DNA of 64,000 nucleotides from Devosia subaequoris. GTDB taxonomy: Bacteria > Pseudomonadota > Alphaproteobacteria > Rhizobiales > Devosiaceae. The stretch spans positions 62,001 through 126,000 of the forward strand of contig NZ_JACIEW010000006.1 of assembly GCF_014197055.1 (NCBI RefSeq), written 5' to 3'. Below, one piece after another: positions 44,716 through 55,584 of this stretch (positions are counted from its first letter, which is position 1; every line of letters starts with the position of its first letter). Under the pieces are notes generated by a model, which did not search any database, had not been told where the DNA came from, and saw only the letters and a program-made list of their open reading frames with translations. Position numbers and translations under genes: made by a program.

Positions 44716-45957
44716 TTAGTTCTGGAAGGGCTCGTACCAGGCGGCAAGACCGGTGGTGAGCACTTCACCAATGGCCTCGGGCGTGGTTTCACCGGCGAAC
44801 AGCTTCTGCATCTCGCCCTGGATCAGCACCGAACCGGAGGGTTCGCCATAGCGGAAATGCGCCAGCATCAGATAGGGGATCGATGACTGGTTCAGCTCTG
44901 CCACTTCGCCCAGCAGCGGGTTGTCGAAGGTGACGCCCGGAACAGTCGAGATGTTATTGAGCGTGTTGGCGAAGGCCTGACCGAATTCCTGGCTGGCCAG
45001 ATAGTTGACGAAGGTGATCGCTGCGTCCTTGTTCGGGCTGGCCGCATTCACTGCATAGCCACCGTCGAAATAGACGGCCACCAGCTTCTCGTCTTCGGCC
45101 GTTTCACCTGGCGCGGCGAACATGCCCAGCTCAATGTCGGGGTTCTGGTTCTTGAAGTTGGACAGCTCATAGGAGCCGCCGATGAACATGCCGGCCATAC
45201 CCGAGGCGAAGAGCTGCTGGGCCGAGGGGTAGTCGAGACCGATGAAGCCGTCGGGGAAGTAGTCGGCAGCAATATCGGCGACTTCGCCCAGAGCGGAGGT
45301 GAAGCGCTCATCGGTGAAATCGGTCTCGCCGGCGATCAGCTCTTCATAAAAGTCCTTGCCCATCAACGAGGAGCCGAGGCCGAAGGTGACGGTTTCGTTC
45401 TGCCATGCGGTGGCGGTGCCATTGGCGAAGGGGATGACGCCGGCGTCCTTGAGCGACTGGCCCAAAGCTTCAAGATCAGCCCAGCTTTGCGGCTCTTCGA
45501 GGCCGTTGGCGTCGAAAATCGCCTTGTTGTAGATAACGAACTGGGTCTGGCTGGCGAAGGGCACAGCATAGATCTGGCCGTCCGAGCGCATGCTTTCGGC
45601 CGCCAGCGAGGCAGCAGAGAAATCGGCCAGCGCCGGCACGGTTTCGGTGCTCAATGGCTCGAGATAGCCAGCCGAGGCGACGTTCTCGAGGCCACCATAG
45701 GCGCGCACCATGGCCAGGTCCGGCCCGGTGCCACCGGCCAGGGCGGTGGACAGAATGGTGTTGTAATTGGTGGCTTCGAAGGTCTCGAAGTTCACGGTGA
45801 TGCCCGGATTGGCCGCCTCGAACGTCTCGATGAACTGTTCATAGGCTGCGCGGTCTTCCTGGCGCCAGCTCCACAGGGTCAAGTCCTGCGCGAATGCGGG
45901 GGCAGCGACGAGCACGGCTCCCAGGGCCGCGCCGATGCGTATCAGATTGGTCTTCAT
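44716..45957 (-). CDS. ABC sugar transporter extracellular-binding protein
   Basis: A 413-residue family 1 solute-binding protein with a signal peptide (MKTNLIRIGAALGAVLVAA, cleavage after AFA). The mature part has the expected DLTLWSWRQEDRAAYEQFIE start and LAMVRAYGG. It captures an oligosaccharide or amino sugar in the periplasm for the two permeases. It lies after the ATPase gene, with GAGAGG before its ATG. The downstream kinase and NanE suggest an N-acetylated sugar. Confidence 0.91.
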   Translation of the reverse strand: MKTNLIRIGAALGAVLVAAPAFAQDLTLWSWRQEDRAAYEQFIETFEAANPGITVNFETFEATNYNTILSTALAGGTGPDLAMVRAYGGLENVASAGYLEPLSTETVPALADFSAASLAAESMRSDGQIYAVPFASQTQFVIYNKAIFDANGLEEPQSWADLEALGQSLKDAGVIPFANGTATAWQNETVTFGLGSSLMGKDFYEELIAGETDFTDERFTSALGEVADIAADYFPDGFIGLDYPSAQQLFASGMAGMFIGGSYELSNFKNQNPDIELGMFAAPGETAEDEKLVAVYFDGGYAVNAASPNKDAAITFVNYLASQEFGQAFANTLNNISTVPGVTFDNPLLGEVAELNQSSIPYLMLAHFRYGEPSGSVLIQGEMQKLFAGETTPEAIGEVLTTGLAAWYEPFQN

Positions 45958-46010
45958 GGAGTTCCCTCTCCTTGCGAGTTCTCTTTGGTGGTCTTGTCCC
46001 GACGCCCGGT

Positions 46011-47072
<1,062 letters not shown>

Positions 47073-47138
47073 TTGCTTTCTCCGTCCGTCCTGCCGATAG
47101 CAGGTCCCTTGGGCAGGTTAGCCTGTTGCCTGCGTTGT

Positions 47139-47172
47139 TGGAATAGTAAATTCCATCGATTCCAAGTGTCAA
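47139..47172 (-). promoter_or_regulatory. Promoter and RpiR operator of the sugar importer operon
   Basis: On the minus strand, TTGACA (47167-47172) is followed after 18 bases by TACTAT (47143-47148). The palindrome TGGAATAGTAAATTCCA (47139-47155) covers the -10 box. Its arms (TGGAATA/AATTCCA) match the operator upstream of murQ at 48235-48251, so the same RpiR protein probably represses both. Confidence 0.75.
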
Positions 47173-47246
47173 GAATATTAAATTACATCGTGACCACAGC
47201 GGCATGATCGACGACCATCTGCGCTCAGACGCCAATTCCCGAGCGC

Positions 47247-48098
47247 CTAGCGGGCCTTGAGCACCGTCACGGCGGTTTCGGAATTGTGGATAAAGTCGTG
47301 CGCATCCGCCTGCATGCGGATCATCAGGATGAACAGCATGTCCATCAGCATCAATTGCGCGTCACGCGAGGTGATGGCCGAGGAGCGCACGCGCTCCTCA
47401 TCGGCGACGGTAAAGAGGTGTATATCGGCCAGTTCCAGCAAAGGGTTGGGCTGCAATCCGGTCATCGAAATCACCGTGGCGCCACGCTGGCGGGCCATCT
47501 CGGCAATGCGCAGGGTTTCCACGCTGCGCCCGGAATGGGACAGGGCGAAGAGCACATCGTCCCCATTGAGGGCCGAGGCGTTGGAGATCTGGATATGGCT
47601 GTCGCTGTCGATCAGCGCCATGCGCCCCAGCTTGAGCAATTTGTAGGAAAAATCCTTGGCCACCAGCGACGAGGCCCCGACGCCGGCAAGCTGGATCTTA
47701 CGGGCATTGGCCAGCGCGTCGAGGGCCAGATCGATGGTCTGCTCATTGTTGGCTGCCAGGGTTTCGCGCATTGAGAGCAGCTTGGAGCCGATCAGCTTTT
47801 GCAGAATGGTGACATAACTGTCGCTGGCATCGATCGAGCCATGAATGACGCCGCCGGGAGCATGCCATTCCAGCGCCTTGGCCTTGTTCACGGCCAGTTT
47901 GAGTTGCTGGTAGCCGGCATAGCCCAGCTTCTGGCTGAACTTGACGACGCTGGACTGACTCCGACCGGTCGCTTCGGCCAATGCCGCCGATGACAGGGTC
48001 AGCATCTGCTCGGGGTGGTCGATGATGAATTGGGCGATCTGGCGATCGGCCTGGGTCATGGTGTCCAGCTTGGCGCTGAGGACCTTGAGTATCGACAT
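47247..48098 (-). CDS. RpiR/MurR-family regulator of the amino-sugar genes
   Basis: A 283-residue repressor-type protein: an N-terminal helix-turn-helix (LSSAALAEATGRSQSSVVKFSQKLGYAGY) and a C-terminal SIS domain (QLAGVGASSLVAKDF, ALSHSGRSVETL) that senses a sugar phosphate. Flanked by the importer operon and murQ, each with a matching palindrome, it very likely responds to MurNAc-6-P or GlcNAc-6-P. It shares a promoter region with the divergent murQ. Confidence 0.91.
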   Translation of the reverse strand: MSILKVLSAKLDTMTQADRQIAQFIIDHPEQMLTLSSAALAEATGRSQSSVVKFSQKLGYAGYQQLKLAVNKAKALEWHAPGGVIHGSIDASDSYVTILQKLIGSKLLSMRETLAANNEQTIDLALDALANARKIQLAGVGASSLVAKDFSYKLLKLGRMALIDSDSHIQISNASALNGDDVLFALSHSGRSVETLRIAEMARQRGATVISMTGLQPNPLLELADIHLFTVADEERVRSSAITSRDAQLMLMDMLFILMIRMQADAHDFIHNSETAVTVLKAR

Positions 48099-48234
48099 GT
48101 CTGTTCCCGTGCCCGCCGGCCCAGCCGCCTCGCCTTTCGAGGACTAAAGCCGACCCCCCTCAAATTGCAACCTGCTTGTACCCCGTCAGACAGCCCGTCA
48201 CGCCAAAGACATATCCCCAGGGACATTATCAATT

Positions 48235-48251
48235 TGGAATACAATATTCCA
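48235..48251. promoter_or_regulatory. RpiR operator in the rpiR-murQ intergenic region
   Basis: TGGAATACAATATTCCA is a perfect palindrome with 7-base arms and a 3-base centre. It lies 8 bases upstream of the murQ -35 box, and a shorter related palindrome, GAATATTC (48269-48276), is inside the promoter spacer. The arms match the importer-operon operator. Confidence 0.8.
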
Positions 48252-48258
48252 TGTCTCG

Positions 48259-48287
48259 TTGACAGCAGGAATATTCACTTCTAGCAT
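48259..48287 (+). promoter_or_regulatory. Sigma-70-type promoter of murQ
   Basis: TTGACA (48259-48264), a 17-base spacer and TAGCAT (48282-48287) point toward murQ, giving a short leader of about 20 bases before the ATG at 48314. Confidence 0.6.
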
Positions 48288-48313
48288 CGAAGCGGAATTT
48301 GAGCATAGGCACA

Positions 48314-49249
48314 ATGGCAAAAACGACCCTGATGGCTGAGCTGGAACAGCTCGTTTCCGAAGCCCGCAACCCGAACACGCTGCAGATCGACTTGATGTCG
48401 TCGAGCGAGATCGTTGCGGCAATGAATGCCGAGGATGCCCGGGTTGCCGAAGCCGTGCGACAGGTATTGCCGCAAGTCGCTGCCACCGTGGACTGCATCG
48501 TTGAGGCCTTCAAGGCCGGCGGACGCCTGATCTATATGGGCGCCGGCACCAGCGGACGCCTGGGCGTACTTGACGCTTCGGAATGTCCGCCGACTTTCGG
48601 CGTGCCCGAAGGCATGGTGGTGGGGCTCATTGCCGGGGGCGATCACGCCCTGCGCCACCCGGTCGAAGGCGCTGAAGATTCCCGCGAAGAGGGCCGCAAG
48701 GACCTCCAGCGGGTGAACGTCTCCTCTCGGGACGTGGTTGTGGGCATCGCGGTGAGCGGCCGGACGCCTTATGTCATTGGCGGGCTGGACTACGCCAAGA
48801 GTGTTGGCGCGGTGACGGCGGCGCTTTCCTGCAATCCGGACTCCGCCATTGCCAATATGGCCGACATTGCCATTTCGCCGCTGGTTGGCCCCGAGGCGCT
48901 GACCGGATCGACCCGGCTCAAATCGGGCACGGCGCAGAAGCTGGTCCTCAACATGCTGACCACGGCCAGCATGGTCCGCATCGGCAAGACTTATGAAAAT
49001 CTCATGGTCGATCTTTCGGTCAGCAATGAGAAGCTGGCAGCCCGCGCCACCCGCATTCTGATCGAGGTGGCCGATTGTACCGCCGAAGAGGCCGAGGCGT
49101 ATTTGGTAGCCAGCAAGAACAATGTGAAGCTGGCAATCCTGATGGCCCTGACCGGCATGACTGCGGCAGAGGGGGCGCTTGCCCTGGAGGAGGCCGGAGG
49201 CTTCCTGCGCCGCGCCGCCGCCCAACACCAGCCGCGCGCGGCCGGGTGA
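48314..49249 (+). CDS. murQ: N-acetylmuramic acid 6-phosphate etherase
   Basis: About 311 residues with the SIS-domain motifs of Mur[24 protein letters not shown] and [11 protein letters not shown], followed by the C-terminal helical domain. It cleaves the lactyl ether of MurNAc-6-P to give GlcNAc-6-P and lactate. The ATG at 48314 is preferred over an in-frame TTG at 48299. The last dozen residues ([11 protein letters not shown]) look unlike the family end and directly precede the remnant of another gene. Confidence 0.94.
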   Translation: MAKTTLMAELEQLVSEARNPNTLQIDLMSSSEIVAAMNAEDARVAEAVRQVLPQVAATVDCIVEAFKAGGRLIYMGAGTSGRLGVLDASECPPTFGVPEGMVVGLIAGGDHALRHPVEGAEDSREEGRKDLQRVNVSSRDVVVGIAVSGRTPYVIGGLDYAKSVGAVTAALSCNPDSAIANMADIAISPLVGPEALTGSTRLKSGTAQKLVLNMLTTASMVRIGKTYENLMVDLSVSNEKLAARATRILIEVADCTAEEAEAYLVASKNNVKLAILMALTGMTAAEGALALEEAGGFLRRAAAQHQPRAAG

Positions 49250-49367
49250 GCAGGCGCGCTGGGTCGATCTCGATGGCCCGCTCTTGCTGGAGCAGGACCG
49301 ACCCGAAGGGTTGATATTTGAGCGCGGCACGATTGCCGGCGGCGCTTCGGCCCTCTGGGATGGCTAG
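49250..49367 (+). pseudogene. C-terminal remnant of an L-Ala-D/L-Glu (dipeptide) epimerase-like gene
   Basis: In a frame different from murQ, the bases just after its stop encode ARWVDLDGPLLLEQDR, then GLIFERGTIAGGASALWDG and a stop. DLDGPLLL and the Leu-Trp end resemble from memory the C terminus of enolase-superfamily dipeptide epimerases that act on murein peptides. Only about 38 codons remain, with no start, so this looks like a deletion remnant. Chance similarity cannot be excluded from so short a piece. Confidence 0.45.
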
Positions 49368-49368
49368 A

Positions 49369-50220
49369 CTATTTGGGGTGCGTCACGTCCCGCGTCCGCT
49401 TGAGCGCATCCACGGTCTGTTCGTAGCGCTGGCTGGCAACGCCGAGAAACAGGCAATCGACAATGGCCAATTGGGCGATGCGGCTGACCATGGCGCCGGC
49501 GCGCAATCGGCTTTCGCGGGCGCGGGCCACCAGGCACTCGTCGGCGGCCTCTGCCAGGGCGGATTGCGGCGCACCGGTCAAAGCCACGGTCAGGGCCCCG
49601 GCGTCGCGGGCGATTTCCAGAAAACGCACCGTGTCGGCCGTGGCGCCCGAATGGGAGAAACCCAAAGCGACCGTGCCTTGGGGCGACAGCAAAGCTGCGG
49701 TCCAGGCCTCATGCGGGTCGGCGAGGAGGAAGGCATTGCGGCCAATGCGGAACAGCTTGTGATGCAGGTCCTGGGCGACGAATTGGCTAGCGCCGATGCC
49801 GAACAACAAGATGCGGTCGGCCTGATCAACCGCCGCCACCACGCGTTCGAGCACTCCATAGTCGAGGCCCGAGACGGTTTCATCGATCGCCAGGATTTCC
49901 AGCGACGCCACTTTGGAGGCCATTTCCTGCAAGGTGTCGGACTGGGCGATCTCAGCCCCGAGAATGAGATCATTACCGAACTGGGCCGCCTCCTTGCCCA
50001 GTTCGGTGGCCAGCGACATGCGCAGTTGTGCGTAGCCAGACAGGCCCAGCGCGCGACAGAAGCGGACCACCGAGGCGACCGAGGTGCCACAGCTTTCGGC
50101 CAGTTCTGAAATAGTCTGATCGAGCACGATGCGGGGCTGATCGCGGATCACCGTGGCGACGCGCTGCATGGCCGGTGTGAACTTGTCCGCAGACGCTTCG
50201 ATCGTCGATTGGATGCCCAA
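49369..50220 (-). CDS. Second RpiR-family regulator
   Basis: A 283-residue protein with a helix-turn-helix (TISELAESCGTSVASVVRFCRALG) and a SIS domain (LLFGIGASQFVAQDL, GFSHSGATADT). The start is a TTG at 50220 behind AAGGGG. It is divergent from the peptide-type ABC importer, serine hydrolase and anmK genes and probably controls them. It is clearly distinct from the RpiR protein at 47247. Confidence 0.9.
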   Translation of the reverse strand: MGIQSTIEASADKFTPAMQRVATVIRDQPRIVLDQTISELAESCGTSVASVVRFCRALGLSGYAQLRMSLATELGKEAAQFGNDLILGAEIAQSDTLQEMASKVASLEILAIDETVSGLDYGVLERVVAAVDQADRILLFGIGASQFVAQDLHHKLFRIGRNAFLLADPHEAWTAALLSPQGTVALGFSHSGATADTVRFLEIARDAGALTVALTGAPQSALAEAADECLVARARESRLRAGAMVSRIAQLAIVDCLFLGVASQRYEQTVDALKRTRDVTHPK

Positions 50221-50302
50221 ATCATATCCCCTTCGGCCCGCCTTCCGGGACCGGAGCGTGCAGGTGCTGCGCCCCTATACCCGAACCCTCGGCTACCGCC
50301 CA

Positions 50303-50349
50303 TTGAAACAAAAGTTCAACGTAGTCATCAAGCATGAAAATTATTGACA
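50303..50349. promoter_or_regulatory. Possible operator and -35 box upstream of the peptide-type importer
   Basis: TTGAAACAAAAGTTCAA (50303-50319) has 5-base inverted arms and a 7-base centre; TTGACA follows at 50344-50349 with no good -10 box. The palindrome is a candidate site for the adjacent divergent RpiR protein. The rest of the 265-base gap shows nothing else. Confidence 0.35.
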
Positions 50350-50485
50350 GCCCGGACCGGGACTTCATAGGCTTGTCACAGAGGTTGGTGTGGCTGGCCA
50401 GCGGACCGCGTAGGTTTGGACAGGCACCTGACGACCTTGGCACGGCCCCCGGAAGCGGTGCCGGCTCAACAGTGAGGGAATATCG

Positions 50486-52003
50486 ATGAACCAGTTTTCA
50501 CCCAAGACGCTTCTGGCCGGCCTCGCCGTTGCCACTGCCCTGACTTCGGTCGCAACTGCGCTGCCCGCGCAGGCCGCGGAATTGCGCATGGCCTGGTCGC
50601 AGGACGCCACCGGCCTTGACCCGCACAAGCAGACTGCCTTTTCTTCGCTCCGCCTGCTCGAATTGATCTATGAGCCGCTGGTGCGCATGGATGCCGAACT
50701 CAATGTGGTGCCGGCCATCGCCTCGAGCTGGGAATTCTCCGACGACGCCAAGACGTTGACCTTCTCGCTCGATCCCGATGCCAAATTCTCCGACGGTGCG
50801 TCGGTGACTTCGGCCGACGTCAAGGCGTCATTCGAGCGCCTCCTCGATGAAGCCACCTCGGCTGCGGCCCGCTCGAATTTCCTTTCGATCGAGAGCATCG
50901 ATACGCCGGATGAGGCCACTGTCGTGTTCAACCTCTCGACCGCCGACGTGCCGATCCTGGTCGCCATGGCCACAATCAACGCCGCCGTCCTGCCTGCTGC
51001 GGAGATCGAAGCAGGCACGATTGGCACCGAAACCGTTGGCTCGGGGCCCTTCGTGCTGGAAAGCTGGGAACCCAATGCCCGCGAAGTCCTGAGCGCCAAT
51101 GAGAATTGGGCCGGTGGCGAGTTGGCCATTGACGGCATCACCATCTCGGTGCTGCCCGACGAAATGGCAATCCTGGCCTCGCTGCGCGCCGGGCAGACCG
51201 ATTTCGCCCTGCTCAACGACCCGCTGGTTGCCACGCTGGTGCCGATGGAAGCCGGTCTCGAACTGAACCGTGTCGGCGTGCTGAACTACAATGTGCTTCA
51301 GCTCAACCCTTCGCGTCCGCCGATGGATAATCTCAAGGTCCGCCAGGCCATGAGCTGCGCCATTGACCGGCAGGAGATCATCGATGCCGCGCTGGCCGGC
51401 GAAGGCAAGGTGACCGGCCCGCTGACCATGCCGGCCTTTGCGCAGGACCCGGCCAACCTGTTCTGCTACGAGCAGGATCTGGACAAGGCCAAGGAACTGA
51501 TGGCCGAAGCTGGTGTCGACGGATTCTCGGCAACAGTGATTGCAGCAACCGGCGAGCCTCCGGTCGCTGCGTCCGAGGCACAGGTCCTGCAGGCCCAGCT
51601 CGCCGAAATCGGTATCGATCTTGAAATCGAGATGATGGAACTCAACGTCTATGTCGACGCCTGGCTTGCCGGGGATTTCGACATGGCGGTGGCCCAGAAT
51701 GGTGGCCGTCCGGACCCCTATCCAATGTACAACCGCTACTTCACCAATGAAGGCAATCTGGCCCACGTCTCCAACTTCCCGGACGAAGAACTGGACAGCC
51801 TGATGAAGCAGGGGCAAGCCGAAACCGATCCGGCCAAGCGCGTGGAAATCTTCCAGGCTTTTGAAAGCCGCCTGGCCGAGCAGTCACCCTGGCTGTGGCT
51901 CTCGACCGGCTATAGCTACACCGCCCAGCGCGACACCGTTTCCGGCTTCACCCCTTCGCCGACCGGCACGCTGTTCGGCCTGGTCAACGTCTCGGTAGAA
52001 TAG
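50486..52003 (+). CDS. ABC transporter binding protein, peptide/opine/nickel family
   Basis: A 505-residue family 5 solute-binding protein with a signal peptide (cleavage after AQA near residue 32). The family marks are DATGLDPHKQ, IYEPLVRMDAELNVVPAIASSW and FSLDPDAKFSDGASVTSADV. It starts behind GAGGGA and is first in an operon with permeases, a fused ATPase, a serine hydrolase and AnmK. That context suggests murein peptides or anhydro-muropeptides as ligand rather than general dipeptides. Confidence 0.91.
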   Translation: MNQFSPKTLLAGLAVATALTSVATALPAQAAELRMAWSQDATGLDPHKQTAFSSLRLLELIYEPLVRMDAELNVVPAIASSWEFSDDAKTLTFSLDPDAKFSDGASVTSADVKASFERLLDEATSAAARSNFLSIESIDTPDEATVVFNLSTADVPILVAMATINAAVLPAAEIEAGTIGTETVGSGPFVLESWEPNAREVLSANENWAGGELAIDGITISVLPDEMAILASLRAGQTDFALLNDPLVATLVPMEAGLELNRVGVLNYNVLQLNPSRPPMDNLKVRQAMSCAIDRQEIIDAALAGEGKVTGPLTMPAFAQDPANLFCYEQDLDKAKELMAEAGVDGFSATVIAATGEPPVAASEAQVLQAQLAEIGIDLEIEMMELNVYVDAWLAGDFDMAVAQNGGRPDPYPMYNRYFTNEGNLAHVSNFPDEELDSLMKQGQAETDPAKRVEIFQAFESRLAEQSPWLWLSTGYSYTAQRDTVSGFTPSPTGTLFGLVNVSVE

Positions 52004-52016
52004 TCCAAAATCAAAC

Positions 52017-52038
52017 GGACCGGCCTTCGGGCCGGTCC
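52017..52038 (+). terminator. UUCG-loop hairpin after the binding-protein gene
   Basis: GGACCGGCC-TTCG-GGCCGGTCC is a perfect 9-base stem with a UUCG tetraloop, 14 bases after the stop and before the permease gene. It lacks a U-tract, so it probably attenuates or protects the upstream message rather than ending transcription fully. Confidence 0.7.
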
Positions 52039-52055
52039 CATTCGGATCACGTCCC

Positions 52056-53015
52056 ATGAGTTATGTGGTTCAGCGCCTGCTGACCTTCCCGCTGATCCTT
52101 CTCGGGGTTTCCATTCTTGTCTTTGTCGCCATCCGGCTGGTGCCGGGCGACGCCATCACCGCCATGCTGGGCACCGAAGCGGGGCTGCTGACGCCGGTTC
52201 AGCGCGAGACACTGGCCGCCTATTTCGGCATCGACCAACCCATCTGGGCGCAGTATCTGCGCTGGCTGACCGGCCTGTTCCAGGGCGATCTGGGTATTTC
52301 CTCGATCTATGGCAAGCCGGTGTTCACGGTGATCCTCGAGCGCTTCCCGCTCACCCTGCAGCTTTCGCTGATGTCGATGGTGATCGCGCTCAGCGTCGGG
52401 GTGCCGCTGGGCGTACTGGCCGCCTCGCGCAATGAGCGCCCCAGCGACCTGGTGGTGCGGGTTCTGGCCATGCTGGGTCAGTCGACCCCCAATTTCGTCG
52501 TCGGCATTCTGATCATTTATGTGCTCTCGGTGTTCTTCGGCTTCGTGCCGGCCATGGGTACCTTCACGCCGCTCTTTACCGATCCTTTGGCCAGCATCGG
52601 GCAATTGATCTTTCCGGCGATCACGCTCGGCTTTGCCTTTGCCGCCTCGGTAACCCGGATTTCCCGTTCAGCCATGCTCGACGTGCTGAGCGACGATTAC
52701 GTGCGCACGGCCCGCTCCAAGGGTGCCACGCCGATGAGCGTGATCTGGCATCATGCCCTGCCCAATGCGCTCATTCCGGTGGTGACGCTGTCCGGCGTCG
52801 AATTCGGCTATCTGCTGGGTGGCGCCGTGATCGTTGAACAGATCTTCGCCCTGCCCGGCCTGGGCCGGCTGGTGCTCGATGCCATCACCCAGCGCGACTA
52901 TGCATTGGTGCAAGGGACAGTGTTGTTCATTGCCTTCAACTTCCTGGTGGTCAATCTACTCGTCGATCTCGCCTATGTTGCCCTTGACCCGCGCATCCGG
53001 ATCGGGAGGCGCTGA
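52056..53015 (+). CDS. ABC transporter permease (DppB/OppB type)
   Basis: A 319-residue permease with six membrane segments. The N terminus QRLLTFPLILLGVSILVF, the GTEAGLLTPVQRETLAAYFG loop and VRTARSKGATPMSVIWHHALPNA (EAA loop) are typical. It forms the channel with the next permease; the two genes overlap by one base. Confidence 0.92.
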   Translation: MSYVVQRLLTFPLILLGVSILVFVAIRLVPGDAITAMLGTEAGLLTPVQRETLAAYFGIDQPIWAQYLRWLTGLFQGDLGISSIYGKPVFTVILERFPLTLQLSLMSMVIALSVGVPLGVLAASRNERPSDLVVRVLAMLGQSTPNFVVGILIIYVLSVFFGFVPAMGTFTPLFTDPLASIGQLIFPAITLGFAFAASVTRISRSAMLDVLSDDYVRTARSKGATPMSVIWHHALPNALIPVVTLSGVEFGYLLGGAVIVEQIFALPGLGRLVLDAITQRDYALVQGTVLFIAFNFLVVNLLVDLAYVALDPRIRIGRR

Positions 53016-53857
53016 TGGGCAAACTTTTTTCATCGCTGTTCCGTCACCCCTCCGGGCGCATTGGCCTGGTCATTATCGGGCTCTATCTGCTCGCCGCCAT
53101 TCTGGGCACGCTGGGCCTGACCCCGCATGACCCGCTCAAGCTCTTTGCCATCGACCGGCTCAAGGCACCCAGCGAAACCTATTGGTTCGGCACGGACCTG
53201 CTCGGTCGCGATGCCTTCAGCCGCCTGATGGTGGGCATTCGCCAGTCCATGCTGATTGCCTTCGCCTCGGTGGCCATTGCAACGGTGGCCGGTACGATCA
53301 TCGGCCTGCTCTCGGCATGGTGGGGTGGCCTGTGGGACGGTATCTTCATGCGCGTCATGGATGTGCTGCTGGCGTTCCCGGCGATCCTCCTGGCGCTGCT
53401 GATTATTGCCATCGTCGGCCCGGGCACGATGACCAGTGTTGCCGCCATTGCCATTGTCTATACGCCGATCTTTGCCCGTGTGGTGCGCGGCCCGGCATTG
53501 TCGCTCAAGCAGCGCGATTTCGTCGATGCGGCGCGTACTTTCGGCAGCTCGCAAGGCTATGTCCTGACCCGGCATTTGCTGCTTAACCTGGTGGCGCCGC
53601 TTGCCGTGCAGGTCACGTTGGCATTGGCCTGGGCGCTGCTGACGGAAGCGGGGCTATCCTTCCTCGGTCTGGGCACCCAGCCGCCAACCCCCTCGCTTGG
53701 CCTGATGCTGGCGGAAAGCCGCAACCTGATGACCCACGCGCCATGGCTGATGATCTTTCCGGCCGTCACCATCATGCTCGGCATTCTCGGCTTCAACCTG
53801 ACCGGCGATGCCTTGCGCGACATTCTCGATCCGCGCACCCAAAGGAGGGAAGCATGA
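53015..53857 (+). CDS. ABC transporter permease (DppC/OppC type)
   Basis: A 280-residue permease with HPSGRIGLVIIGLYLLAAI, the conserved FGTDLLGRDAFSRLM and EAA loop FVDAARTFGSSQGYVLTRHLL. It overlaps the fused ATPase gene by 4 bases. Confidence 0.92.
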   Translation: MGKLFSSLFRHPSGRIGLVIIGLYLLAAILGTLGLTPHDPLKLFAIDRLKAPSETYWFGTDLLGRDAFSRLMVGIRQSMLIAFASVAIATVAGTIIGLLSAWWGGLWDGIFMRVMDVLLAFPAILLALLIIAIVGPGTMTSVAAIAIVYTPIFARVVRGPALSLKQRDFVDAARTFGSSQGYVLTRHLLLNLVAPLAVQVTLALAWALLTEAGLSFLGLGTQPPTPSLGLMLAESRNLMTHAPWLMIFPAVTIMLGILGFNLTGDALRDILDPRTQRREA

Positions 53858-55584
53858 CCGGTTTGCTTTCAGTCCGCGACCTGCGCGTCGGTTTCGGCCA
53901 CGCCCCCGAAGCCAATGAAGTGGTCAAGGGCGTCAGCTTCGACCTTGGTCCAGGCGAAACACTGGGCATCGTCGGTGAGAGCGGTTCGGGCAAGTCGGTC
54001 TCGGCCCTTTCGGTCAATCGGCTGGTTGATTTCGGCGGTGGACGGATCACCCATGGGTCGATCCAGCTCACCCGTTCCGACGGTACGGTGCTCGATGTCG
54101 CCAAGGCCGATGAAAAAACGCTGTTGGGCATTCGCGGACGCGACGTCGGCATGATCTTTCAGGAGCCGATGACCTCGCTCAATCCGGTGCACACGGTGGG
54201 CGCGCAAATCGAAGAGGCGTTCCGCCTGTCCAAGGGCCTCACCGGTGCGCAGGCGCACAAGGCGACCCTGGACGTGCTGGGGCGCGTGCGCATTCCCGAC
54301 GCGCAGTCCCGGCTCGGCTATTATCCGCACCAGCTCTCCGGCGGCATGCGGCAACGCATCATGATTGCCATGGCCCTGGCCGCCAGCCCGCGCCTGCTGA
54401 TCGCGGACGAGCCGACCACGGCGCTCGACGTGACGGTACAGGCGCAGATCATGGCGCTCCTGGCCGAATTGCGCGAAGAGACCGGCATGGCGATGATCTT
54501 CATCACCCATGACATTGGCCTGGTCGCCGGCATCGCCGACCGCATCATGGTGATGCAGAACGGGGTGGCGGTCGAGCAGGGCGAAACCGATGCGGTGCTG
54601 GACAACCCTCAGCACGATTATACCAGGCACCTGTTGCGCGCCGTGCCGCATTTTACCTCGGGCAAGGCGGTGCGGAAAGACGGCCGGCGGACCGAACAGC
54701 ATGCGCCGATCGTCAAGGTCGAAAACCTGGTCGTGCGCTTTCCAGTAGGAAAGGCCTGGTTCAAGCCCAAGGGCGCAATCCACGCCGTGGATGGGGTGAG
54801 CTTTGACCTGGTGCCCGGCGAGACACTGGCCATTGTGGGGGAAAGCGGTTGCGGCAAATCCACCACAGCGCGTGCGCTGCTGGGTCTGAACAGCAAGACC
54901 CGGGGCGAGATCGCTACCGGCGCGGGCCGCAGCACGCGTCCAGTACAGATGGTGTTCCAGGACCCCTTCGCTTCGCTTAATCCGCGCTTGAATGTCGAGG
55001 CATTGCTGGCCGAACCGGCGCTTGCCAATGGGCAGCGGCGCGATGACGCGTTGCGCGAGCGCATGATATTCCTGCTCGACCGCGTCGGCCTGCCGCAAGA
55101 CGCGCTTAGCCGCTATCCGCACCAGTTTTCCGGCGGCCAAAGACAGCGTCTATGCATTGCCCGCGCGCTGATGCTCAATCCCGACGTGGTGGTGCTGGAC
55201 GAGGCGGTATCGGCGCTCGACGTTTCAGTGCAAGCCAAGGTGCTCGAACTGCTCGTGGACCTGCAGGCCGAGTTTGGCCTGGCCTATCTCTTCATCTCGC
55301 ATGACATGGCCGTGGTCGAGCGGATCGCCCATCGCATTGCGGTGATGTTTGCCGGCCAGATGGTGGAAGTGGGCGAGGCGCGCGCCGTGCTATCGGATCC
55401 GCAGCACAGCTACACCAAACGCCTGATTGCGGCCGTGCCAGCCATCGAGCGGCGCAAGCAGCGCTTTGCCGTCGATATGACGCAGGTGCCCTCCCTGGTG
55501 CGCCCGCCCGGCTTTGAACCACCGCCCGCGCAATGGCGCGAGTCCGGAGCAGATCACCGCGTTCGCATTGAGGACACGCCATGA
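53854..55584 (+). CDS. Fused double ABC ATPase (DppD-DppF type)
   Basis: About 576 residues with two complete ATPase halves: Walker [12 protein letters not shown] in the first and [11 protein letters not shown] in the second, with signatures LSGGMRQR and FSGGQRQR. Each half would normally be a separate DppD or DppF protein, so this is a natural fusion. The ATG at 53854 follows AAAGGAGGG and overlaps the permease stop; the longer frame from 53743 is a shadow. Confidence 0.93.
   Translation: MTGLLSVRDLRVGFGHAPEANEVVKGVSFDLGPGETLGIVGESGSGKSVSALSVNRLVDFGGGRITHGSIQLTRSDGTVLDVAKADEKTLLGIRGRDVGMIFQEPMTSLNPVHTVGAQIEEAFRLSKGLTGAQAHKATLDVLGRVRIPDAQSRLGYYPHQLSGGMRQRIMIAMALAASPRLLIADEPTTALDVTVQAQIMALLAELREETGMAMIFITHDIGLVAGIADRIMVMQNGVAVEQGETDAVLDNPQHDYTRHLLRAVPHFTSGKAVRKDGRRTEQHAPIVKVENLVVRFPVGKAWFKPKGAIHAVDGVSFDLVPGETLAIVGESGCGKSTTARALLGLNSKTRGEIATGAGRSTRPVQMVFQDPFASLNPRLNVEALLAEPALANGQRRDDALRERMIFLLDRVGLPQDALSRYPHQFSGGQRQRLCIARALMLNPDVVVLDEAVSALDVSVQAKVLELLVDLQAEFGLAYLFISHDMAVVERIAHRIAVMFAGQMVEVGEARAVLSDPQHSYTKRLIAAVPAIERRKQRFAVDMTQVPSLVRPPGFEPPPAQWRESGADHRVRIEDTP

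Noticed and set aside
53743..53853. Upstream in-frame start of the fused ABC ATPase
   Set aside because: It lies inside the permease gene; the ATG at 53854 has a strong ribosome binding site.
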